Below are positions 33,623-46,098 of a stretch of DNA of 64,000 bases, one piece after another (position 1 is the stretch's first letter; each line of letters opens with the position of its first letter). Origin of the DNA: Rana temporaria (lineage: Eukaryota; Chordata; Amphibia; Anura; Ranidae); contig NC_053491.1 in NCBI RefSeq assembly GCF_905171775.1, positions 112,075,682 to 112,139,681 on the forward strand. Direction: 5' to 3'. Made by a program: the position numbers and the translations under genes. Under the pieces are notes generated by a model. It did not search any database. It worked only from the letters and a program-made list of their open reading frames with translations, and was not told the origin of the DNA.

Positions 33623-34662
33623 CAGGGATCCCCAAACCTTCTGAACAATGGGCAAGTTTACTGATCTTCAGATGTTATAGGGGCCAGATTATGACCAGCA
33701 GGAGTAGATATTGCCCCAGCATCAGTGAGCGTAGACAAGATTACAGGCTTGGTGGTCAGTGGGAGTAAATAAATGCCATAGCTCCTGTGGTCAGTAATAA
33801 CGGGAATAGTGCCCAATCCTTGGTATCAATGGGAAGAACAGTGTTCAATTGTTTATATCAGTGGAAGGAATAGTGCCCCATCATTGGTATCAATGGGAAG
33901 AACAGTTTTCAATCGCTTATATCATTGGGAGGAACTGTGCCTCATCATTGGTATCAGTGGGTAAAACAGTGTTCAATTGTTTATATCAGTGGGGGGGGAA
34001 AAATCCATCATTGGTATCAGTGGGAAAAACAGTGTTCAATTGTTTATATCAATGGGGGGAAAAAAATCTCCATCATTGTTATAAATGGGAAGAAGGGTTC
34101 AATTGCTTATATCATTGGGAGGAACAGTGCCACATCATTGGTATCAGTTGGAAAAACAGTGTTCAATTGTTTATATCAGTGGAAAAATAATTTCCCCATC
34201 ATTGGTATCAATGGGAAAAACAGTGTTCAATCACTTATTTCAGTGGGAGGAATAGTGCTCCATCATTGGTATCAGTGGGAAGAATAGTGCTTCATTTTTT
34301 TTATATCAGTGGAAGGAATAGTGCCCCATCAATGGTATCAGTGGGAAGAATAGTGGTCAATTGCTTATATTAGTGGGAAGAATAGTGTTCAATTGCTTAT
34401 ATTAGTGGGAGGAATAGTGCCCCATCATTGGTATGAGTGAGAAGAACAGTGTTCAATCGCTTATTTCAGTGGGAGGAATAGTGCCCAATCATTGGTATCA
34501 ATAGGAAGAACAGTGTTAACTCGCTTATATCAGTGGAAGGAATAGTGCCTCATCATTGGTGTCAATGGAGGGAATTCTGCCCCTCTGTTGGTGTCAGTGG
34601 AAGAAAAGGGGCCCCAAGGGTCGAATAAAGCCAAGAAAAGGGGCACAGTTTGGAGACCACTG
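33623..34662. mobile_element. hAT MITE with 8-bp duplication
   Basis: Perfect 8-bp duplication ATCTAAGT at 33615-33622 and 34663-34670. Ends CAGGGATCCCCAAACC and …GTTTGGAGACCACTG are worn inverted partners. Noncoding; most of its length is an internal tandem array. Confidence 0.8.
33800..34575. repeat. 64-bp minisatellite inside the hAT MITE
   Basis: About 12 units of roughly 64 bp carrying GTGTTCAATTGCTTATATCAG and TGGTATCAATGGGAAGAA. Frames such as 33849-34287, rich in WYQWEE-like residues, are products of the repeat. Confidence 0.85.
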
Positions 34663-34670
34663 ATCTAAGT

Positions 34671-35815
34671 CAGCAGTCAGGTTGCTATATGAATGATTCT
34701 CACTCCCTTAGTAAAGCAACCCTAATACATGTAACATAAATCATGCAATACACACAAACTGTTTATATTCATTTTTCCATTCAGGCAGTTTTAAAGCAGC
34801 GTCCCGGCTGTAATATGCCTCCCATGGCTCCTTAATGGTTGTCTATCCTGTGTTGTCCTATATTGGCACTACACATAATTGCTCAAAGAAGATGTACAAA
34901 AGCAAAAATGTGCTAGTGCCAAAGCAGGCCAGACAGAGTTCTTTTCTAGCAATAAATAATTACAAAAACAATAATACAAATCTAAACATGTAGAAGATCA
35001 ATGTTACCGTATATATTAAACACATTTGTTGTTTTGCCAATAAAACTCAGTAGTCAAAACCTAACTCCAGACAATTCTTTTAGTAAAAAATGTTCTAGTT
35101 TTTGGCTGTGACCCCAATGGGGTGATTTAACCTCACTTACCTTCCTGTGACCCCTGTGTAAGAAAGCAGGGGTGCCGGTGTCCCCAGCACAGGGATAAAA
35201 ACATTCCTCACTCTACTTACTCTATTTCTTTGTGTATCCAATGCCCTGACCAAAAATGAGGGGCGATTTCCCTAACAGATGTCAATGAAAACTTGACAGA
35301 GGTTGTAAAATGTCCCCACTGTAGCCAGAATTAAGTGGAAAACTTTGGCTGGAGTTGAGTTTTAACATTTAGGGGCAGATTTACAAAAGCAGCATTTTTT
35401 ACCTATACTTCCATTGTTTCGGGTTTCCCACACGTTTTCCTTAAACTTTAATACGTTTCAATAAAAAGTACTCCTTATGTTAATCAGGCACATACTGTCC
35501 AGGATCAGTGTTGTATATTTTTTACAATCTACTGAGCATATGACTAAAGGCAAAACTTTTTCGATTTGGATAGAATATTGAGGGGTTAGAACCTGTGTCT
35601 TGTTTTATTGCTGTCTGTGTACTCATTAGGGGGATTCACTATCTCCATTGTCCCAAGAAAGTCACTAGTGTCACCAGGAAAGAAGGTGAGGATCATTCCA
35701 AAATGTTGAGCTGCCCCCAGAACAAGAATAGAGAGGAAATCTTACAATGGGACACTGTATAAATAGGAAAATCCCTCACATTGGAAATATATACTCATAC
35801 TTCCTATGCGCTGAT
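34671..35815. other. No feature recognised
   Basis: Unassigned sequence between two elements, with no domain-bearing frame or repeat ends. Confidence 0.5.
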
Positions 35816-35959
35816 CACCCTCATACTTCAAAAGCCCTCACTGGACCCCACCAGCCAGAACTTAAGACCTATCTCCTTGCTCCTGTTTAAACTTTTAGAA
35901 CGCTTAGTCTACAACCGTCTGAGCTCCTACCTCACTGACAAGGATCTTCTTGATTCTTA

Positions 35960-36233
35960 GGCCTCGTACACACGACCGTGTTTCTCGGCAAAAACCAGCA
36001 AGAAACTTGCTGGGAGATAAGATATTTTTTTGCTGAGGAAACCGGTCGCGTGTACATTTTCGTCGAGGAAACTGTCGAGAAACTCGACGAGCCAAAAAGA
36101 GAGCAAGTTCTCTATTTCCTCGACGGGAATGGAGAAACTTGCCTTGTCGAGTTCCTCGACAGCCTAACAAGGAACTCGACGAGGAAAACGATGTGTTTCG
36201 CCCGTCGAGATCCTCGGTTATGTGTACGAGGCT
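35960..36233. mobile_element. Harbinger-like MITE inside the LINE
   Basis: GGCCTCGTACACACGACC and the mirrored GTGTACGAGGCT, flanked by TTA (35957-35959, 36234-36236). CTCGACGAG/CTCGTCGAG palindromes inside. Removing it rejoins the reverse-transcriptase frame region DLLDS…SRFRLLDST. Confidence 0.75.
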
Positions 36234-36239
36234 TTACAG

Positions 36240-36851
36240 TCTCGCTTTCGCTTACTAGACTCCACTGAAGCTGCAATACTAAAACTCACTGATGATTTAC
36301 TAACTGCTGAAACCAATGACCACTACTTCATAAAAATTCCACTAGACCTCTCTGCAGCCTTTGATACTGTTGACCACCCCCTTTTCCTCAAAAAACTCCA
36401 CTCTCTTGGCCTGCAAGACTCTGTTCTCTCCTGGTTCTCCTCCTACCTATCACAGCGCTCCTTCAGTGTTACCTATAACTCTATGTCCTCCTCTCCACTT
36501 CCTCTTTCTGTAGGGGTCCCGCAAGGTTCTGTCCTCAGACCCTTCCTCTTCTCCATCTACACCTCCTCCCTTGGTCACTTGATGAACTCCATTTACAACT
36601 CTGCCCCAAGCCTCATCACAAGCTTGTCTCCTAATATCACCCAAACTATCCTCTCTGCTCCTCACAAGACCTCCTGCACCCAAATTCCCTTGTCTCCTTC
36701 TCTTATTGCTCGTCTGCAGGACTTCTCCAGAGCCTCTCTGATCCTTTGGAACTCCCTACCCCAATCTGTCCAGCTATCTCCTACTCTGTCCACTTTTAGG
36801 CAATTCCTGAAAACTCATCTCTTCTGGGTAGCCTATCCTGTCCTTAGCTAA
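36240..36851 (+). pseudogene. LINE reverse transcriptase remnant without catalytic YADD
   Basis: The open frame reads SRFRLLDSTEAAILKLTDDLL, then DLSAAFDTVDHPLFLKKLHSLGL, which holds the first catalytic Asp (motif A). It continues SWFSSYLSQRSFSV and GVPQGSVLRPFLFSIYTSSLG (motif B). It then jumps from LGHLMNS to YNSAPSLITS near 36590. That deletion removed motif C (YADD), the palm core and part of the thumb, while keeping the reading frame. The C-terminus LILWNSLPQSVQLSPTLSTF…FLKTHLF is the usual end of L2-type ORF2. It is open for 209 codons but cannot polymerise. Confidence 0.8.
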
Positions 36852-37062
36852 TAACTGCATCTTCTATTTCTCCCATCAGTTCATCCCTCACAGTTAGTAC
36901 CCTTTGTTCCACCAGCCCCTCCCTATTAGATTGTAAGCTCACAGGAGCAGGGTCCTCATAACCCTCTTGTATTGAATTGTATTGTTGCTGTACTGTCTCC
37001 CTTAATATTGTAAGGCGCTGTGCAAACTGTTGGTGCTATATAAATCCTGTATAATAATAATA

Positions 37063-37750
37063 GCGCTCCCAACTCTAAGAGTATTTTAAAAAGTTTTGCC
37101 TTTAAGTATGCTTTAAGGGAAATATCTATATGTGTTCCAATAACGTGAATAGAAATGGGTAATTTTAAATATAGAGCCTTCTCTGTAAATGTTATTATGA
37201 AATGAAATAAAAGCTCTTAATATACATCACAGCTCTTACTACAAGGCCTGGCATAATTTTAGCTACTATAAACCTCATGTCTGAAAAATGTTCACATGTT
37301 AGGAGCCTGTAAATAGAATGTATATGTGCAATATATTTTCCATTTAGAACACTTTTCATACTTGAGTTGAGATCTACTGTTTGTGTGTATAAATATTTGA
37401 GTCTACCGGACAGGAAGTGACATGGAATTCCCCCTAATGAGCCACCGATGGAAAAACATCCAGTTTTTTGTTATTTTTTTAAACACTTTACATGCAAACA
37501 CAAAAGTCAGACTTGGTCCATTTAGAATGTAAGATGCATATTTATTATATTACAGTGGTATGGACATTTGTGAGCCCAATCTGACCAGAATACCGAGCAG
37601 TGACATTTGTGATCCATGGCCAGAGCCTCCCGTGGTTCTTTCTCTGCTCTGTTTATGGCCCTATGGTAATTCACTGATTGTGTGTTTTCACAGTGAATTC
37701 TACCAGTGCCATACACAGAACAGGAGGGATGTTCACCAGCGACCCTGCAA
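37063..37750. other. No feature recognised
   Basis: Unassigned AT-rich sequence; the frames at 37522-37776 lack domains. Confidence 0.4.
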
Positions 37751-37752
37751 AG

Positions 37753-37988
37753 AAAAGTCATGTTATTTGTGAACATTGGCTTTAGTGTTCTCCAATCCTC
37801 AAAGACCCCAACAATTTATGTTTTGAGTGGAGATCTGAAAAATGGGACCTATTAGTGGTCCTCCCTAACTGTTTTGAAAAGCACTATACTATTAAAAAAA
37901 AGAATTACTAATCACAGACATGATAGAAAAGTCATGTTATTTGTGAACATTGGCTTTAGTGTTCTCCAATCCACAAAGACCTCAACAT
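37753..37988. repeat. Direct duplication of about 60 bp
   Basis: AAAAGTCATGTTATTTGTGA and the next 40 bases (about 37754-37813) recur at about 37926-37985 with few changes. Confidence 0.75.
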
Positions 37989-38000
37989 TTTTTAAATATT

Positions 38001-38310
38001 ATGATGGTATACCTCTAAGGCTGGGATCCATTAAAGCGATACCATTTTTAAATTTTATGATGGTATACCTCTAAGGCTGAGATCCATTAAATTGATACTA
38101 TTTTTATATTTTATGATGGTATACCTCTAAGGCTGGGATCCATTAAATCGATACAATTTTTATATTTTATGATGGTATACCTCTAAGGCTGAGATCCATT
38201 AAATCGATACCATTTTTATATTTTATGATGGTATACCTCTAAGGCTGGGATCCATTACAACTATGCATTTAAACATTTTTTCTACTTTATGATGGTATAC
38301 CTCACTTGGA
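38001..38310. repeat. 56-bp minisatellite
   Basis: ATGATGGTATACCTCTAAGG starts at 38001, 38057, 38113, 38169 and 38225, exactly every 56 bases, with a diverged last unit at 38289. Confidence 0.95.
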
Positions 38311-39407
38311 TCCATTGAGCATACCCTTAAATAACCCCCTCTGAATTTAGCTATGACATTTCTATATCTAAAATTCCAAATGTACCACTTATCCTAAATG
38401 TACAGTAATTCTACATAAAAATACATAATGACTAAAAGTTTAACTTTAGTTATTTTTGCCAGCATTACTATATTTTCTGCAAAACTCATGAATGTACACA
38501 CTCATAGACACACACAGCAAGTCCTCAAACTCCTCTTACACAGCAGGAACACCTTAATCCGATTTATCATGAATGTAGACAACTTGTGTATATGAATTCA
38601 CTCAATTCAAGCACACGTCCTCATGGCTGTAACAGCCCCTTCCCAAGTACTGTTTAAATGCAATTTTATCATTAGATACTATCCTCCTTATTATTGTAAA
38701 TTGAGCTTATAAATGCATCTATGAGAATCCATATTAACATTTTCTTTTTTTTTTATAAAAATCTAATTAAATTAAATTTAAAAGAAATACATTTACAGTA
38801 TATTGTATGTCTTACACAAATATATTTGTGTATCTGAGATTCTGATATGCCATTCAAAATAAAAAAATAATGAATTCATAGTGAAATCTCTTTTTTTTTT
38901 ATTATTTAATCATACTGTAAAAGAAAAAAACTATATATTGTTAAAAAGAGAAGTCATTGACCCCTTGGTGACTGACCAAAATGCTGTTTTTTTTTAAAAA
39001 TTCCCCTTGTCCTGAGAATATAAATGACCCTTTCAGTAGAAAACTAGGAGTGTGCAACTAGGTGTATTCCTAGTTCTTTGGCCCAATGTTAAACTGAAAA
39101 AAATTGTCACAGCGTTATTGTCAAGTTAACTGACACATACCAACGCTGCTAAATTTGGTCTGGTCTAAGATGGGGGGGGGGGGGGTAGTGGACATGAAAG
39201 GGTTAATAATTATATGCCTGTTGTATGGCCAATGGAGCTCCAGCTAATCTAGAAGGTTTCAAATCATATATCACAGTCAATGGGCATCTGTGAGCCATGT
39301 CTTGCTTTGCACTGTGCATGTCCCTCTCGAGTCTTATTACTGCCAGGTAGGGTATGTGGTGGGTGTGTAGAAGAGTTTGCTGTCATCCCAAATGAATGGG
39401 ATCAAAT
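38311..39407. other. No feature recognised
   Basis: AT-rich, with a G run at 39170-39185. No gene seen. Confidence 0.5.
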
Positions 39408-39523
39408 GGATACTTATCTACATGTGTGGATGTGCGGTTTAAAATCCATCCTTTATTTTTCCATACTCAAGTTAATAAAGGATGGATTTTAAACCGCACA
39501 TCCACAAATGTAGATAAGTATCC
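39408..39523. repeat. 50-bp near-perfect inverted repeat
   Basis: Arms 39408-39457 and 39474-39523 pair over 50 bases with about one mismatch, separated by a 16-base loop. No TA, TTA, TTAA or 8-bp duplication was seen at the edges, so it is not a typical MITE. Confidence 0.85.
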
Positions 39524-39639
39524 AGTTAATTCGAGCCAATCAAGGGGTCTAAGACCCAACACCCAGGGAAAAGATGACCATGGCTGGTGAGGGTTTGCCA
39601 GCAGGGGGAGGTGAGTATACTGGGGATTTAGTTAAGCTT

Positions 39640-41215
39640 TAACACAGTGAATTATGATGCAGTCATTCACATCCCATACCCTACTTCACTCAATGGATTG
39701 AGATGAAGTCATTCACATCCCATACTCTACTTAACTCAATGGATTAAGATGCAGTCATTCCCATTCCATATCATGCCTAACTCTATGGATTGAGATGACA
39801 TCATTTACACCCCATATCCTACTTAACTCCCAGGATTGAGATGAAGTCATTCACATCCCATACCCTACTTAACTCAATGGACTGAGATACAGTCATTCAC
39901 ATCCCATACCCTACTTAACTCAATAGATTGAGATGCAGTCATTCACATCCCATACCCTACTTAACTCAATAGATTGAGATGCAGTCATTCACATCCCATA
40001 CCCTACTTAACTCAATGGACTGAGATACAGTCATTCACATTCCATACCCTACTTAACTCAATGGACTGAGATACAGTCATTCACATCCCATACCCTACTT
40101 AACTCAATGGACTGAGATACAGGCATTCACATCCCATACCCTACTTAACTCAATGGACTGAGATACAGTCATTCACATCCCATACCCTACTTAACTCAAT
40201 GGAGTCAGATACAGTCATTCACATCCCATACCCTACTTAACTCAATGGATTGAGATACAGTCATTCACATTCCATACCCTACTTAACTCAATGGACTGAG
40301 ATACAGTCATTCACATCCCATACCCTACTTAACTCAATGGACTGAGATACAGTCATTCACATCCCATACCCTACTTAACTCAATGGATTGAGATACAGTC
40401 ATTCAAATCCCATACCCTACTTAAAGCGGGGGTTCACCCTATCGACGGGGAAAAAAAAAAAAAAATGTATTTTACCTTAAAATCAGGCATTGTAGCGCGA
40501 GCTACAGTATGCCTGTCCCGAATTTTTTACCCCCGTACTCACCTTGTAGTCGTCCATCGAAGATTCCGGGGAATGGGCGTGCCTATGGAGACGGAGGATG
40601 ATTGACGGCCGGCTCTGGCGCGTCACGCTTCTCCGGAAATAGCCGAAATAGGCTTGGTCTTCACGGCGCGTGCGCATAGCCTGTGCGCAGGCGCCGTGAA
40701 GAGCCGAGACCTACTCCGGCTGTCTTCGGGGAGAGTGACGTGCCAGGGCCGGCCGTCAATCATCCTCCCTCTCCATAGGCACGCCCATTCCCCGCGGGAG
40801 CCGGAATCTACGATGGACGACTACAAGGTGAGTACGGGGTTAAAAAAATCGGGACAGGCATACTGTAGCTCGCGCTACAATGCCTGTCTCGATGGTAAAA
40901 TGTGTCGGGGGGGGGTGAACTACCGCTTTAACTCAATGAATTGAGATACAGTCATTCACATCCCATACCCTACTTAACTCGATGGATTGAGATACAGTCA
41001 TTCACATTCCATACCCTACTTAACTCAATGGATTGAGATTAAGTCATTCACATCCCATACCCTACTTAACGCAATGGACTGAGATACAGGCATTCACATG
41101 CTATACCTTACTTAACTCAATGGATTGAGATGCAGCCAATCACATCCCATACCCTACTTAAGTCGGTCGATTGGGTTGCAGTTATTCACATCAAATACCC
41201 TTTGTAAATCAGTGG
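39640..41215. repeat. 46-bp minisatellite, interrupted by a MITE
   Basis: About 23 units containing CATTCACATCCCATACCCTA then CTTAACTCAATGGA(C/T)TGAGA, with a strict 46-base spacing over most of the array. Outer units are more diverged. The interruption is at 40421-40931. Confidence 0.95.
40421..40931. mobile_element. T2-like foldback MITE inside the minisatellite
   Basis: Ends TTAAAGCGGGGGTTCACCC and GGGGGTGAACTACCGCTTTAA, with TTAA at 40421-40424 and 40928-40931. The core is nearly the same as in 21706-22203, with tip CTTCACGGCGCGTGCGCA paired to TGTGCGCAGGCGCCGTGAAG. The duplicated TTAA is the TTAA within every unit of the array. Confidence 0.85.
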
Positions 41216-42590
41216 AATGGGTTATAGTCATTTAAGACTGAGGGAACTTTAGCAAATCTGGCCCAATGAGAAGACACATAACTATGGCTAGTACCAACTG
41301 TTCATGACATGGAAAGGGGTTACTGAGATTTGTTTCTATTTACAGTACATCATGTGAAAGAATATCTTTTATATTAAAGGCAATTTAAATTGTATGTGGG
41401 CCTGAGAAAGTAATGATTCCACAAATAGATCACCCTTCCCCTTGGTAAAATGATTTCAGTATATGAATAGTACAGAACTGTATAGGAAGCTGCTGCTGGA
41501 AAACAGCATTTGTATATGAAATACCCAGCCAGCATGTGTAGTTAGTGCTTCTCACACTGGGCACATCAAGAAGGCCCAATGCAATGTATGGTAAACACAC
41601 ACAATGGGTTTTTCATGTGGTCTTGTTAATTTTTTAAAATAATTGTACAAATGAAAACCCTAATTCCCTAACAGGGTATACCTAGTTGGTATAGGTGCCC
41701 ATTCACACCTATGTGTTTTAATCCTAATTGACACATGTGCACAGTTTTTTTCCCCCCTCACCTGGTGATCCTGCCATTAACACACTTCCTGCCTTGGAGT
41801 GTCCCCACTCTATGGAGGAGAAAGGAGCCACCCTGGGGAGAGGGTAGTGTTGGATCCACTAGCACATTTAAATGGACTTGGCTAACAAACTAAAGCCAAA
41901 CTCCAGCTGCCTAAGCAGTTACAACAGTTTGTTTTTCCTTTTGGGATAAAGGTTTTACAGTGAATATAAGCTGACCATTGTAAGCACCCCTGTGTTAAAT
42001 GATTTGTTTCAACCCTCTAATTTACACTTTTGCTGCACAATTTGGTCTGTTAAAGAAATTTGAAAAATAACAGACTTACGTAGTTGCAGTCTGATTGGTT
42101 CATGCCAATTGGCTCATTCCAGATTTTGTACATAACATAAAGCTGCATTGGTTATGGATTACATGAATGAGGTACAGTGATGGGCTACAAATAATATTGT
42201 CTGCTTAGCCAATCATGTTTGGAGTTCTCTTTATATGATGTATTCCAGGCAGACATTTCCAGCATGCTCAATTTCCTAACAAGCTCTCCATTATGTGGAA
42301 GGATGGCTGGTCTGTGTGCAGCTCCCTCTGGAGCACAGTAATGGCACAGGCTGCCGTGTGCATCATATCCCGTAATAGGGAATAGGACTGGGACATTGAT
42401 ACCTCATTCCCCTTCTGCTATGTGCAGATCATTTACTACATCATACAAAGAACTATGGCTCCATATTTACAGCAAGCCCCAATTAGATGAAGTGGAAGCT
42501 TATAATCCATTGTCAGTAAATAGGACACATCTGCAGATTCTACTGATAGAAACCCCAAACCAAAGACTGTTCTATGCAAAGACACTCAGT
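41216..42590. other. No feature recognised
   Basis: Unassigned, apparently single-copy. The frame at 42396-42608 shows no domain and runs into the next array. Confidence 0.5.
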
Positions 42591-42594
42591 GACA

Positions 42595-43200
42595 CATTCG
42601 CCACTTAATAATACCGTATACACCGACACACACAGAGTGACACAATCACCACTTAATAATACAGTATACACAGACACACACAATCTCCACTTAATAATAC
42701 CGTATACACAGACACACACAATCACCACTTAATAATACAGTATACACAGAGTGACACAATCACCACTTAATAATACAGTATACACAGAGTGACACAATCA
42801 CCACTTAATAATACAGTATACACAGACACACACAGACACACACAATCACCACTTAATAATACAGTATACATAGACACACACAGAGTGGCACAATCATCAC
42901 TTAATAATACAGTATACACAGACACACACAATCACCACTTAATAATACCGTATACACAGACACACACAGAGTGACACAATCATCACTTAATAATACAGTA
43001 TACACCAACACACACAGCGTGACACAATCACCACTTAATAATACTGTATACACAGACACACACAATCACCACTTAATAATACAGTATACACCGACACACA
43101 CAGAGTGACACATTCACCATTTAATAATACAGTATACACAGACACAAACAGAGTGACACAATCGACACACAAAGTGACACAATCACAAGTAGACATGCAG
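42595..43200. repeat. CA-rich minisatellite, unit about 48 bp
   Basis: About 13 units of AATAATACAGTATACACAGA with variable (CA)n and GAGTGACACAATCACCACTT. Length varies through the CA part. Frames rich in CVSVYTVLLSG on the minus strand are artefacts. Confidence 0.9.
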
Positions 43201-43220
43201 AGTGACACAATCACACAGAG

Positions 43221-43222
<2 letters not shown>

Positions 43223-43267
<45 letters not shown>

Positions 43268-43406
43268 TACACGACACACTCACATAGTAGTATAAAAATA
43301 GGCATACACATACTAACACACTCACACATTGATATATATATATACACACACGACACACTCACATAGTAGTATAAAAATAGGCATACACATACTAACACAC
43401 TCACAC

Positions 43407-43457
<51 letters not shown>

Positions 43458-43537
43458 CACACACACATACACACACAGAGTGACATTCACACAGTGATAT
43501 ACACATTGACACACAGGGTGACAGTGATATACACATT
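43223..43537. repeat. TA microsatellites and ACACTCACACA repeats
   Basis: TA runs at about 43226-43262 and 43410-43452 inside a duplicated unit of roughly 110 bp (ACGACACACTCACATAGTAG at about 43271 and 43349). Confidence 0.9.
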
Positions 43538-43838
43538 AATAAAACATAAAGTGTAGCGCTAATTATAAGTGAGATAAAGGATTGGGTATATTAATAATTA
43601 ACCAATCATTGAAAAGTGTCCGTATGAAACACATTAAAGTAGTCCATAAAAAACTGTGAAAAAATTAATAAAAAATGAATCCTCAAAATTCAGTTCACAG
43701 TGGATAAATGTGCAAAATAAACTTCAATAAAGAAATGGTAATAAATCTTCATAGGTAAAAAAGATGTATAAATCCAGCACTGAAATGAATGGAGGCTTAC
43801 CAGAAGCTGTGGACCCAGAATAGGCATATACCTAGTGG
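43538..43838. mobile_element. 301-bp insertion in the CA-rich array
   Basis: Non-repeat sequence AATAAAACATAAAGTGTAGC… bounded on both sides by GTGATATACACATT (43524-43537, 43839-43852). This could be a 14-bp target duplication of a retroposon, read as minus strand with a reversed tail. Because the same phrase is part of the array unit, the duplication may be accidental. Confidence 0.45.
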
Positions 43839-44320
43839 GTGATATACACATTGACACACAGGGTGACAGTCACACAGTGATATACACATTGACACACAGA
43901 GTGACAAACTCACACAGTGATATACACATTGACACACAGAGTTACACAATTGCATATAACACAACATACACTCACACACATGATATACACTCAGACACAC
44001 AGAGTGACATACTCACACAGAGGTACATAAATAGACACCTACATATTGGCACACAATTACGTAGTAACATAAATTAGACATACACACAGTGACACAGTCA
44101 CACAGTGATATACACACAGAATCACACACTCATACAATGATATACACATAGTCACACATAGTGATACACATAAACACACAGAGTGACACTCACACAGTGA
44201 AATACAGTTGGACACACAGAGGGATACAGGCAGTGACACACACACACGCACACACATGTAGGGAGCCACATACAATGGCACTTGCATAGACAGACACACA
44301 CAGTGACACACAGAAATGTG
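43839..44320. repeat. Degenerate GTGATATACACATTGACACA array
   Basis: Continuation of the CA-rich array with units of about 32-40 bp containing CACACAGAGTGACA. Decays toward 44320. Confidence 0.8.
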
Positions 44321-44758
44321 GACAAACATGCAGTCAATCCAGTCAGCAGTACAACAATTATACTTTTGTATGGTTGTATAAAAGAGAAAGATGTTGTCTG
44401 ATTGCATTTTCTAGAACTGAAACATTTCATATTGTTCAAAATAGCAAACAATAAACACAAACTGATCCTAAAGAAGAGGAAATGTAGGATGATAACAGTT
44501 GTTTTTCAACTCTGTTAACATATTCATTGTAAACTATTTTCATGGATATATTTTGTTTATTGTATAATATCACAATATAGAAATGGCCGGCTAACACGTT
44601 CTACTTGGATTACTAGGAGAAGAGCAAATTCCAGGCTTGGTAGAGAAAAGAAGAGCTAACCACTTAAGCCAACCACTCATGTTACAATCTGATTGTACAA
44701 ACTCCTTTAGATACACCAAGAAGTACTGTGTATGGTGCAAGAGTCTGCCTGATAGATG
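44321..44758. other. No feature recognised
   Basis: Unassigned; minus frame 44591-44848 has no domain and overlaps a MITE. Confidence 0.4.
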
Positions 44759-44760
44759 TA

Positions 44761-45089
44761 CAGTAAAACCTTGGTTTGAGAGTAACTTGGTTTGAGAGCG
44801 ATTTGCAAGACAAGCAAATGTTTTAATACATTTTGCCTTGATACACAAGCGATGTCTTGATATAAGAGTAGCGTCATGTCACAACTGAGTATAAAAAAGG
44901 AGAGGAGCCTCTAAGTGTAGCAATATGGTTACATTTAGTGAAGGTACAACATTTAGCAACATATTGCTACACTTAGAGGTGCCTCTCTTTCTCTTTTATA
45001 CCCTTTAAAAAAATGCTTTGATATACAAGTGCTTTGGATTACAAGCATTGTTCTGGAACGAATTATGCTCGCAAACCAAGGTTTTACTG
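44761..45089. mobile_element. Tigger/pogo-like MITE
   Basis: Ends CAGTAAAACCTTGGTTTG and CAAACCAAGGTTTTACTG, with TA on both sides (44759-44760, 45090-45091). Inner arms CCTCTAAGTGTAGCAATATG/CATATTGCTACACTTAGAGG are perfect mirrors. Ends and TA target fit pogo-type mariner relatives. Confidence 0.75.
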
Positions 45090-45091
45090 TA

Positions 45092-45544
45092 ATATGATTG
45101 GGTAGTTTAAGTAGGTCCTCATATTACATCGTTTTAATAGATCCAAAGAGTATTGTAAAGACTATTGTATTATCAGATTGTAATGTGTATGGGGAGAATT
45201 GGAGCACACATCAGCCAATCAGATCTCAGCTTTCAGAAGTCTGTGTCACCATATTAATAAATACTAATGCCTGGCTGCTCTAAAAATTGGGCTAATTTGG
45301 AAAAATAGGACTTTCTATTTAAAAATTAATAAGGGAAAATGAAATAATTAATCTAATCCCCACCAGTTTAGACTCCACTTTGTGTTGGTCTGGTAATAAT
45401 AATCCGGTCCTATAAATGATGGTGTCTGAGCCAATTCAGATTGTATCATCCTGTCACCATCAGACAAAAGTTTCATAGATTGGATCTGATTGCAGAAAAA
45501 CTAAAAGAAAAAAAAATACTTTTTTTGTGTGCATGCGTGCGTGT
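45092..45544. other. No feature recognised
   Basis: Unassigned AT-rich sequence before a large microsatellite. Confidence 0.4.

Positions 45545-46098
<554 letters not shown>

Larger units (their letters stand above)
35816..37062 (+). mobile_element. L2-like LINE, internally deleted and MITE-split
   Basis: Begins inside the reverse transcriptase (LKTYLLAPV / KLLERLVYNRLSSYLTDKDLL in shifting frames). It ends in the tail AAGGCGCTGTGCAAACTG…GGTGCTATATAAATCCTG followed by AATAATAATA, the short-repeat end typical of L2/CR1-type elements. The 5' part is missing, as usual for LINE copies. Confidence 0.75.

Noticed and set aside
33849..34287. Two frames with repeated WYQWEE-like peptide, resembling a repeat protein
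   Set aside because: The 64-bp minisatellite inside a hAT MITE explains it. The unit length is not a multiple of three and the frame is not kept.
39640..41215. CRISPR-like regular spacing of repeats
   Set aside because: No distinct spacers: the whole 46-bp unit is conserved, so it is a minisatellite, and the DNA is eukaryotic.
42540..44460. Several Cys/Val-rich minus frames resembling membrane proteins
   Set aside because: They translate the CA/TG-rich minisatellite; apparent hydrophobicity comes from TGT, GTG and TAT codons.
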